A DNA stretch of 32,128 nucleotides from Actinomycetota bacterium (GTDB lineage Bacteria > Actinomycetota > Acidimicrobiia > Acidimicrobiales > Ilumatobacteraceae): positions 1-32,128 of the forward strand of contig WLMZ01000030.1 of assembly GCA_009726095.1 (NCBI GenBank), in the 5' to 3' direction. Position numbers and translations under genes: made by a program. The notes below the pieces were generated by a model. It did not search any database. It was not told where the DNA came from and saw only the letters and a program-made list of their open reading frames with translations. Positions 20,532-27,762 of this stretch are shown here, one piece after another (the stretch's first letter is position 1; each line of letters starts with the position of its first letter).

Positions 20532-21599
20532 TTACGAAGGGTACGCCATTGTCTCGCTGGCCTTCACAGCGGCCCAGACTCGACTGCCCGGCTGCAACGC
20601 CAGCGCGGCCAGCGCAGCGGGCGTGATCTCGGCGACCAGCGGTACCGGGCCGTCCAGGCGTACCCGCACGCGGTCGGCGTACTGGTCGATGTCGATCACC
20701 GTGACCGGCCACACGTTGCGTGTGCTGCCCAGCGGTTGCTCAGGGTGCAGCACGATTGACTGCGGGCGGATGGCCACGAGTGCCGAACCATCGGGAGTGG
20801 GTTCCGCGGCGCCGTCGAGCGAGACGATCTGGGCGCCAGTGGGAGTCGTGAGGACCCCATGAGCCAGGTCACCCGAGAGCAGGTTGACGCCAACGAGATC
20901 GGCCACGTAACGCGATCTTGGTTGCGCAGTCACCTCGGCCAGAGAACCGGTTTGAGAGACCCGCCCGTCTTCGATGACAATCACCCGATCGGCGAGCGCA
21001 TAGGCGTCGATCGGGTCGTGCGTCACCAGTATTCGCATTCCAGCGAACGTTGCCAGATGTCGGCGGAGGTCGGTGCGCACCTCCGCGCGCGTGCCTGCAT
21101 CGAGCGCGGCGAGCGGTTCGTCGAGCAACAACAATCGCGGCTGGGTGGCGAGCGCCCTTGCCAGCGCGACGCGTTGCGCCTGACCACCAGAGAGTTGCGC
21201 AGGGCGATGACCGGCATGGTCGCTCAGTCCCATGCGGCCCAGCCTCTCGGCTGCAACCTTGTTGGCTTGAGCGCGAGGCATGCCGCGGGCGCGCAGCCCG
21301 AAGGCCACGTTCTCGAGCGCGCTGAGGTGCGCAAAGAGCAGGTAGTCCTGAAAGACCACACCGACCGGTCGGGCATCGGCAGTGACGAACACGTCGGCTG
21401 CCGGATCGTCGAGCACGGTGTCGTCGATGGCGATACGGCCGCCGTCGATGGGGGCCAGACCTGCAAGGGCACGCAGCAGAGTGCTCTTGCCCGCACCATT
21501 CGGGCCGAGCAGCGCGACCACCTCGCCCGGCTCCACGCTGAACTGCACGTCGAGATCGAACGTCCCAATCGACAACGAGATCTGTGCGGCCAGACTCAT
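20532..21599 (-). CDS. modC: Molybdate ABC transporter ATP-binding protein
   Basis: The 355-residue ATPase energises molybdate import. It has Walker A GPNGAGKST (32-40), Q-loop FQDYLLF, signature LSGGQAQR, Walker B LLLLDEPLAALD and an H-loop (ILVTHD). The C-terminal domain (about 285-355, ending AAVKASETMAYPS) is a TOBE/Mop-like domain, as in ModC proteins that bind oxyanion for feedback. The start at 21599 overlaps the modB stop as ATGA; ten further codons upstream in frame lie inside modB and are rejected. It is the last gene of modABC. Confidence 0.92.
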   Translation of the reverse strand: MSLAAQISLSIGTFDLDVQFSVEPGEVVALLGPNGAGKSTLLRALAGLAPIDGGRIAIDDTVLDDPAADVFVTADARPVGVVFQDYLLFAHLSALENVAFGLRARGMPRAQANKVAAERLGRMGLSDHAGHRPAQLSGGQAQRVALARALATQPRLLLLDEPLAALDAGTRAEVRTDLRRHLATFAGMRILVTHDPIDAYALADRVIVIEDGRVSQTGSLAEVTAQPRSRYVADLVGVNLLSGDLAHGVLTTPTGAQIVSLDGAAEPTPDGSALVAIRPQSIVLHPEQPLGSTRNVWPVTVIDIDQYADRVRVRLDGPVPLVAEITPAALAALALQPGSRVWAAVKASETMAYPS

Positions 21600-22474
21600 G
21601 CTGATCGCGTCGTGACAGCACCGAGCCATCGGTCGCGCAGACCGATCAGCACGGCGAACGACATGACGATCATCACCAGCGCGAGCACGATGGCCTGCGC
21701 TGGATCTGACTCGAGGGCCAGGTACACGGCGAGCGGCATGGTCTGCGTGGTGCCCGGGAAGTTACCGGCAAAGGTGATGGTGGCGCCGAACTCACCGAGT
21801 GCGCGCGCCCACGCGAGCACCGCACCGGCCACCAGCGCTGGGCGAATTGCCGGCAGCGTGACGCGACGGAACACATACCAGCGACTGGCCCCCAGCGTGC
21901 GCGCTGCGTCCTCGAACCGCCGATCGAACTGGCGCAGCGCTGCCTCTACCGTGAGCACCAGGAACGGCATCGCCACGAAGGTCTGCGCCACCACGACACC
22001 CGCTGTGGTGAAGGGCAGGCGAATGTCGAACCAGCGATCCAGGTACTGGCCGACGAACCCACGCCGACCGAGCGCGAAGAACAGCGCCACGCCGCCGACC
22101 ACGGGGGGCAGCACCATCGACAGTGTGCAGAGCGCTCGGACGATGCCGCGACCACGAAACTCGACGCGGGCCAACAACCATGCGAGGGGCACACCGAACA
22201 TGATCGAGAGCGCCGTGGCCCACAGCGAGCACACGATCGACAAACGCAGTGCCGTCAGCGAGCCGGCCTTGTGCAGCAGCGACCACGCGTTGCTCCACGG
22301 TGCTTTCCACAGCAGCCCCATCAACGGCAGCGCGAAGAATGCAACCGCGATCATCGCGAGCACGAGCGCAAGTGCCGGCAACCGGTCGCGACCGACCGGG
22401 CGACCCGGGCGACCCGGACGACCCTGGCGACCCCGGCGAGGGGGTGAGGCGATCGAGCGCGTTGCGTCGCTCAT
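21596..22474 (-). CDS. modB: Molybdate ABC transporter permease
   Basis: The 292-residue protein has a Gly/Arg/Pro-rich cytoplasmic N-terminus (residues 12-30, GRQGRPGRPGRP coded by 9-bp repeats) and then six or so membrane segments of the binding-protein-dependent permease fold. The EAA loop for ModC contact reads EDAARTLGASRWYVFRRVTLP, and ALGEFGATITFAGN is the typical ModB stretch. It forms the channel dimer for molybdate. The ATG at 22474 is 10 bp after the modA stop; a longer open frame upstream lies within modA and is Arg/Ser-rich shadow sequence. Confidence 0.92.
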   Translation of the reverse strand: MSDATRSIASPPRRGRQGRPGRPGRPVGRDRLPALALVLAMIAVAFFALPLMGLLWKAPWSNAWSLLHKAGSLTALRLSIVCSLWATALSIMFGVPLAWLLARVEFRGRGIVRALCTLSMVLPPVVGGVALFFALGRRGFVGQYLDRWFDIRLPFTTAGVVVAQTFVAMPFLVLTVEAALRQFDRRFEDAARTLGASRWYVFRRVTLPAIRPALVAGAVLAWARALGEFGATITFAGNFPGTTQTMPLAVYLALESDPAQAIVLALVMIVMSFAVLIGLRDRWLGAVTTRSA

Positions 22475-22484
22475 CGTCGTTGGC

Positions 22485-23333
22485 TCACGGTGCCAGGAAC
22501 CCGTACTTGGCCAAGATTGCCTGTCCCGCGGGACTTGCCACAGACGCGATAAAGGCCGACGCTGTCGTGGTGTTGGTGGCCTGCTTGGTGACGACGAGCG
22601 AGTAGTTGGTGACCGCGTTCTGTTCGGCCGGAATTGCAACGCCCGTGGCCTTCGATCCAGCGGCCTGCACATCGGTGGCGAACACGATTCCAGCATCGGC
22701 TTCGCCCATGGTCACTTTGGTGACGACACCCTTCACCTTGTCCTCGAGACTCTTCGGCACAACAGTCACACCCGCTGTCTTCAACACCAGAGCCGCCAGC
22801 TTGCCACAGGGCGCCGTGGTCGCACAGAGCACAACGACGAGATCGGGCGTGGCGAGATCGGCCAGGGTGGCGATGCCCTTGGGGTTGCCGGCTTCGGTGA
22901 TGATCTCCAGTGAGTTCTTGGCCACGACTGTCGGCGTGCCCGATGCGTTACCGGCTTCGACGAGCTTGGTCATGTTCGAGTCGTCTGCCGAGGCAAACAC
23001 GTCGGCCGGGGCACCCTGACCGATCTGGGTGACGAGGTCGCCCGAGCCACCGAAGCTGAAGATCACCTTCGCGCCAGGGTTCGCCTTCTCGAACGCGGCA
23101 CCCATCTCTGTGAAGGCCTCGGTCAACGACGATGCGGCAAACACCGTTATCGTCCCCGTCATCGTCGGGACGGTTGTGGCCGAAGCCGTGTTGCTCGCGG
23201 CAGTTGCTGTAGCCGCCGGCGTGGAGGTGGCAGCGGTCGTGGCCGCGGTGTCTTTCGCGTCGGAACCACATGAACTCGCCACGGAGCCCAGTACGGCGAG
23301 AGAGGCGACCAAGACCCGATGCGTTTTGCCCAT
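22485..23333 (-). CDS. modA: Molybdate-binding lipoprotein
   Basis: The 282-residue protein has a lipoprotein signal (hydrophobic 7-18, Cys22 in VASSC), a Thr/Ala-rich tether (27-58) and a type-II periplasmic binding fold. FAASSLTEAF, FSFGGSGDLVTQI and GAPADVFASADDSNM match the oxyanion-binding and core motifs of ModA. It captures molybdate (or tungstate) outside the membrane for ModBC. The ATG at 23333 lies 6 nt after a strong -10, so the mRNA appears leaderless; the longer frame to 23492 would run through the promoter and the divergent regulator. Confidence 0.92.
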   Translation of the reverse strand: MGKTHRVLVASLAVLGSVASSCGSDAKDTAATTAATSTPAATATAASNTASATTVPTMTGTITVFAASSLTEAFTEMGAAFEKANPGAKVIFSFGGSGDLVTQIGQGAPADVFASADDSNMTKLVEAGNASGTPTVVAKNSLEIITEAGNPKGIATLADLATPDLVVVLCATTAPCGKLAALVLKTAGVTVVPKSLEDKVKGVVTKVTMGEADAGIVFATDVQAAGSKATGVAIPAEQNAVTNYSLVVTKQATNTTTASAFIASVASPAGQAILAKYGFLAP

Positions 23334-23339
23334 CACGGT

Positions 23340-23367
23340 ACTATAGTCAGCTTGTGATGTTTGTAAA
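23340..23367 (-). promoter_or_regulatory. Promoter of modABC with overlapping palindrome
   Basis: On the minus strand TTTACA (23367-23362) and TATAGT (23345-23340) are a near-consensus -35/-10 pair with a 16-bp spacer. The -10 lies in an 8-bp palindrome, ACTATAGT (23340-23347). The ATG follows 6 nt later, implying leaderless transcription. The AT-rich 23334-23390 segment also holds TGTAA at 23363-23367 and 23376-23380 (13 bp apart) and serves the divergent regulator, so a regulator site here could control both. Confidence 0.6.
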
Positions 23368-23394
23368 ATCATTCTGTAACTATTGACCACGGCC

Positions 23395-24165
23395 ATGTTG
23401 TACTCTCGCCGTGTGGCCGCCGACGAACCCTCCCTCGCCGAACACGTCTGCCTCGCACTCGTGGCAGAGGGCGCAGCACACGGATGGGCCATCGGTTCGC
23501 TGTTGGCTCATGATGGCGACATCGGGCACATCTGGACACTGAGTCGCCCGCTCACCTATCGGGCGATCGATGGACTCGTCGCACGCAAACTGCTGAAGCG
23601 ATCTGCGCACGAATCCGGCCCGGGGCGCGATCGGGTGGTGCTGGCCATGACTCGGCCCGGTCGGTCAGAGAACGACCGGTGGCTTGCCCAGCCGATCGAG
23701 CATCTGCGCGATGTACGCACCGAGCTCCTCGTCAAGCTCACCCTGCTGGAACGCAGCGGAGCCGACACCAGGCCGTTGCTGATCGCGCAACGCGCGCACT
23801 TCGCCGACCTCCTCGACTCGCTCACGTCCGCCAGCGCCGATGACGATCTGGTCCAACTCTGGAGGGCCGAATCGGCGCGCGCTGCACGGCGCTTCCTCGA
23901 CCGCGCCATCGATCCAGCTGTGGTGTCGACCATCGCACCCGCCGCGCCCGAATTGCGGCTGAGTGCACGCAACCAACTGCGAGGGGTCGTCACGGGGGTG
24001 ACGCACAGCGAGATCATGTCGACGGTGAAGATGGTGTTGCCGGACGGCCAACGCCTCAATGCCTCGATCACCCGCGAGGCGACCACGGACCTTGATGTGG
24101 CGCCGGGAGACAACGTGATCGCCATCATCAAATCGACCACGGTGATGATCGCCAAACCCGACTGA
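23395..24165 (+). CDS. PadR-type winged-helix regulator fused to a molbindin (Mop) domain
   Basis: The 256-residue protein has an N-terminal PadR-like winged helix (about 12-90: HVCLALVAEGAAHGWAIG, LTYRAIDGLVARKLLKR, then the GPGRDRVVLAMT wing), a helical segment (95-172) like the PadR C-terminal dimerisation region, and a C-terminal Mop/TOBE domain (187-256) opening with SARNQLRG, the classic molbindin motif, and ending VIAIIKSTTVMI. It is divergent from modABC, so it most likely senses molybdate and controls the importer. ModE does this job in proteobacteria with a different DNA-binding domain. ATG 23395 is chosen; TTG 23383 and GTG 23413 are in-frame alternatives, and none has a clear Shine-Dalgarno sequence. 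Confidence 0.8.
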   Translation: MLYSRRVAADEPSLAEHVCLALVAEGAAHGWAIGSLLAHDGDIGHIWTLSRPLTYRAIDGLVARKLLKRSAHESGPGRDRVVLAMTRPGRSENDRWLAQPIEHLRDVRTELLVKLTLLERSGADTRPLLIAQRAHFADLLDSLTSASADDDLVQLWRAESARAARRFLDRAIDPAVVSTIAPAAPELRLSARNQLRGVVTGVTHSEIMSTVKMVLPDGQRLNASITREATTDLDVAPGDNVIAIIKSTTVMIAKPD

Positions 24166-24285
24166 GCCGCCCACGCCGAGGGTGCACCCACGACCGTCCG
24201 CGCAGCGATGTCACACCCATGTGGTCAAATGGCTGCACGGGTCGGCGGCGACCGGACACCCGTTCACTCGACACCCATTCATCCA

Positions 24286-24345
24286 ACACACGACTCACCC
24301 GACACACGACTCACCCGACACTCGACTCACCCGACACACGACGAA
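24286..24345 (+). repeat. 16-bp tandem repeat upstream of recC
   Basis: CGACTCACCC recurs at 24291, 24307 and 24323 within a 16-bp unit (CACGACTCACCCGACA), followed by a partial fourth copy from 24339. It fills the leader of recC, ending about 15 nt before the likely TTG start. Sixteen is not a multiple of three, which argues that this stretch is not translated, or that copy change would shift frame. The rest of the 195-bp gap (24166-24360) shows no convincing promoter. Confidence 0.85.
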
Positions 24346-24360
24346 ACCGCTGAGGCTGCT

Positions 24361-27300
24361 TTGGCTCTCCACATCCACCACGGCCCGCACCTGCAGGCAT
24401 TGACGGAATCGTTGTCCACGCTGCTGGCCGTGCCCCTCCCCGATCCGTTCGCCCCCGAAGTGATCGCCGTCCCCACGGCAGGCATGCGCGATTGGTTGCA
24501 GCAGCAACTCTCCTTGCGTCTCGGTGCTGCCGGCCGGAGCGACGGCGTCGCTGCCAACATCGAGATGGTCTTCCCGGGTCGCTTCGTGCGATCAGCTCTC
24601 GGTCAGCCGCTGTCGTCCGATGACCCATGGGATATCGACCACCTCACCTGGGCCGTTCTGCAGACGCTCGAATCCAATTCGGTCGCGGTACCCGGCCGCC
24701 CCGAAGTCACCTCGCCTTCCTCGGCGCGCTACACCACGGCACGACGTATCGCCGACCTGTTCGATGGCTATGCCAACAACCGCCCACAGCTGCTGCAGCA
24801 ATGGGTACTCGGCCACAACGGCGACGGAACACTCGACGACAACGGTGCGGTGGTGCCGCTCCCCGCCGACCAGCACTGGCAACCCGAGCTGTGGCGCCAG
24901 GTCCGCGCGCTCATCGGAACGCCCAGCAGCGCCGAGTTGCTACCCGGACTCCTCGCTGCGCTTGCTCAGGGCAACCGACCCACGGCCTTGCCGGCGCGCG
25001 TCGCCGTGTTCGGCATCAGCGCCGTCGCTCCCGGACAGCTCAGCGTGCTCACCGCCCTCGCCACGGCACTCGAGGTGCACCTGTATGTACTGCACCCCTC
25101 CGTGGTGGCGTGGAAGAACTGCCGCCAACAGCTGGGCGGGCGGCTCGTACCACGCGCGTCGTGCAACGCAACAGCTGCTGTGCGCCACCCGCTGTTGCGG
25201 TCCTGGGCCCGACCATCGATGGAGGTCGCTGCGCTGTTGGGCGATGTCCCCAACGTGCAGTTCCATCATCATCCGGCCCCGGACAATCCGACAACGCCCT
25301 CCCTGCTGCGCCAGATCCAGGCCGACCTCACCGCCGATCACCCGCCCGACGGCTCCTTTCCGCTGTCGGCACCTCCGCAACAACCCGACGACAGCTTGCA
25401 GGTCCACGCCTGCCACGGCACCACCCGCCAGCTCGAGGTGCTCCGCGATGCGCTCGGCCATCTCTTCGCTGCCGATCCCACCCTCACCCCCCATCAGGTC
25501 GTGGTGGTTTGCCCCGATCTCGCCCGTTTCGCCCCGCTGGTCGCCTCGGTGTTCCAACGTGGCGACTTCCCGGTGCCGGTGCAGGTCAGTGACCTGTCAC
25601 TGGGGGCCGACAACCCGGTCGGGGCTGCAGTATCAGCAATCCTGACCGTCACCGCCGGCCGGTGCACCGCCTCTGACTTACTCGGTCTCTGTGCGCTTGC
25701 GCCCGTGCGCCAACGTCTTGGCATCACCAACGACGACATCACCCTGATCGATCAATGGATCACCGACCTGGGTACCAGCTGGGGCCTCGACAGCGACCAG
25801 CGCTCAGAGTGGCTTCCGCCGCACATCACCGAGGGCACGTGGGCGAGCACACTCGATCGGCTGCTGCTCGGCGCAGCCATGCCGGCGCCCAACCCGCGTG
25901 TCGGACCCGGCGAGGTGGCCCCATTCGACGACATCGACGCCTCAAGCCTGCGTACTGCCGGCCTGCTCGCCGAGCTCGTCGCCCGTCTGCGCCTGACGCG
26001 TTCGGCCACCAGCGTCAGCCACAACATCCACGACTGGGCCGACATCCTCACCGGCATCATCGGGTCGCTGTGCGCCACCGAGCCAACCGATGCATGGCAA
26101 CTCGCCCAGGTGCTCGAGAACATCGGTGCCCTCCGGCAACAATCCCTCGTCGGCGGAACGCCATGCGATGTGGCCCTCACGCTCACCGACATCCGCGCCA
26201 TGCTCGGCGGCCTCCTCGGCGCCCAGACCGGGCGGCTGAACCTGCGCTCTGGCTCGGTCACCGTGACCGCCATGGTGCCCGTGCGCAACCTGCCCGCCAG
26301 GGTGGTGTGCGTGCTCGGTCTCGACGAAGCCAGCCTGCGATCCGGCGGCACCGACGGCGACGACGTGCTCGGCGCGCGGCCATGTGTGGGAGAGCGCGAC
26401 CAGCGCAGCGAGGGCCGGCATCTACTGCTCGATGCCCTCATGGCAGCTGGCGAACATCTCATCATCACCTTCGACGGCAGCGATATCACCACCAACCGCC
26501 TGTTGCCCGCCCCGGTGCAGTTGGCCGAATTGTTCGACATCGTCGCAGCGAGCATCGCGCCATCGGCGACCACGGCACCCGCGCCGCTGGGCTCCGCCGC
26601 GCCTGGCTCGGTGGTGTCCAGCACCGGGCCACGCGATGTTGCAGTCCTGCGCCGCCATCCGCGCCAGGCGTACGACGAACGCAACTTTTCGCTGACCCAA
26701 CTCCCCGGCGACCACGTGGCACCCTTCGGTTTCGATGGCCGAATGTTGGCCGCAGCGATGGACCGTCGTTCGGCCCAACCCGCCGAGATCCCTGTGGCGT
26801 CGCTCGCCCCGCTCATCCCGGCCACCGTCACGCTGGCCCAACTCAGCGTGTCGTGTTCGCATCCGGCGCGCACCTACCTGCTCGACCGGCTCGACGCACG
26901 ACTGCCCCGCGAGCCCGACGAGATCGACGACGAGATCCCCCTCGCTGTCTCCTCGCTCGAGATCTGGCGCCTCGGCACCGCGCTGCTCGAACTGCACCGT
27001 TCACCGTCGGCCCATGGGTCCATCGGCCAGTGGCGCGCTGCGCAACACCTGCTCGGCGGGCTGCCGCCTCGGGCCCTGGCCACCGCTGCGCTCGATGAGG
27101 TCGAGGGTGATGTCGCCCGGCTCCTCGATGCTGCGCCGAATCTGCGCCTTCTCGCCACACACCACGACAGCCAACACATCGACCTTCGCATCAGCGCACC
27201 GGCCGCGCCGGGTGGCGTTCGGCTGATCGACCTCATCACCCACGTCTCCGGCGACACCCTGGTGTGCATCGAGTTCAAACGTCCTGCGCCCCGCTACGAA

Positions 27301-27762
27301 ATCGCAGCAGCGCTGGCGCTCGCCTCCGCAGTGGTTACCGATCCCTCCCGCGGCTGGCACGCACTCGTGGTCACCCGCGCGACATCCGGTTCGAAACCGA
27401 CGCTGGTCCACCTGCAACCGATCGACAGCCCCGACCGGGTCCTCGCAGCACGGCACCTGCTCTCGGTGGCCCTCGAGATTCATCTGCAGGCGCTCTGCCA
27501 GCCGTTGCCGCTGTTCGAGTGCTCGAGCCGCGACCTCTACGACACCCGCCACGTCACCGACGACACCCTGCAGCGCGACCTCGGCGACGCATCCACACGT
27601 TTCTTCTGGGGCCAACACACCCTCGACGACATCCTCGCCCCGGGCGGCGATGGACGAGCCGAGCAGTTTGCCGACCTGCTCTGGGGAGCATTCCGTCGGT
27701 TCCTCCCGTCGTCTCAGAGTGGATCCGATACCGACACCGACGACGACCAGGACGCCGCATGA
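24361..27762 (+). CDS. recC: Exodeoxyribonuclease V gamma subunit
   Basis: The 1133-residue protein is the RecC subunit of RecBCD, which scans for Chi and splits the strands while RecB and RecD unwind double-strand ends. The N-terminus LALHIHHGPHLQAL, DPFAPEVIAVPTAGMRDWL and the later LCALAPVRQRLG and SLRSGGTDGDD stretches are typical of RecC. The C-terminal region (about 950-1060; TLVCIEFKRPAPRYE) resembles the inactive PD-(D/E)xK nuclease fold of RecC. Length matches known RecC proteins. TTG at 24361 is chosen: GAGG precedes it by 6 nt and the family's N-terminus begins here. An ATG at 24208 would add 51 residues coded by a 16-bp repeat tract. Its stop overlaps the recB start as ATGA. Confidence 0.88.
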   Translation: MALHIHHGPHLQALTESLSTLLAVPLPDPFAPEVIAVPTAGMRDWLQQQLSLRLGAAGRSDGVAANIEMVFPGRFVRSALGQPLSSDDPWDIDHLTWAVLQTLESNSVAVPGRPEVTSPSSARYTTARRIADLFDGYANNRPQLLQQWVLGHNGDGTLDDNGAVVPLPADQHWQPELWRQVRALIGTPSSAELLPGLLAALAQGNRPTALPARVAVFGISAVAPGQLSVLTALATALEVHLYVLHPSVVAWKNCRQQLGGRLVPRASCNATAAVRHPLLRSWARPSMEVAALLGDVPNVQFHHHPAPDNPTTPSLLRQIQADLTADHPPDGSFPLSAPPQQPDDSLQVHACHGTTRQLEVLRDALGHLFAADPTLTPHQVVVVCPDLARFAPLVASVFQRGDFPVPVQVSDLSLGADNPVGAAVSAILTVTAGRCTASDLLGLCALAPVRQRLGITNDDITLIDQWITDLGTSWGLDSDQRSEWLPPHITEGTWASTLDRLLLGAAMPAPNPRVGPGEVAPFDDIDASSLRTAGLLAELVARLRLTRSATSVSHNIHDWADILTGIIGSLCATEPTDAWQLAQVLENIGALRQQSLVGGTPCDVALTLTDIRAMLGGLLGAQTGRLNLRSGSVTVTAMVPVRNLPARVVCVLGLDEASLRSGGTDGDDVLGARPCVGERDQRSEGRHLLLDALMAAGEHLIITFDGSDITTNRLLPAPVQLAELFDIVAASIAPSATTAPAPLGSAAPGSVVSSTGPRDVAVLRRHPRQAYDERNFSLTQLPGDHVAPFGFDGRMLAAAMDRRSAQPAEIPVASLAPLIPATVTLAQLSVSCSHPARTYLLDRLDARLPREPDEIDDEIPLAVSSLEIWRLGTALLELHRSPSAHGSIGQWRAAQHLLGGLPPRALATAALDEVEGDVARLLDAAPNLRLLATHHDSQHIDLRISAPAAPGGVRLIDLITHVSGDTLVCIEFKRPAPRYEIAAALALASAVVTDPSRGWHALVVTRATSGSKPTLVHLQPIDSPDRVLAARHLLSVALEIHLQALCQPLPLFECSSRDLYDTRHVTDDTLQRDLGDASTRFFWGQHTLDDILAPGGDGRAEQFADLLWGAFRRFLPSSQSGSDTDTDDDQDAA

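Noticed and set aside
20859-22913. A 684-codon open frame antisense to modC, modB and modA
   Set aside because: It spans three genuine genes with conserved motifs and shows only Arg/Ser-rich shadow composition.
27264-27758. An N-terminal extension of recB by 165 codons
   Set aside because: It lies inside recC in another frame and is Arg/Pro-rich; the ATGA overlap at 27759 gives the normal RecB start a few residues before Walker A.
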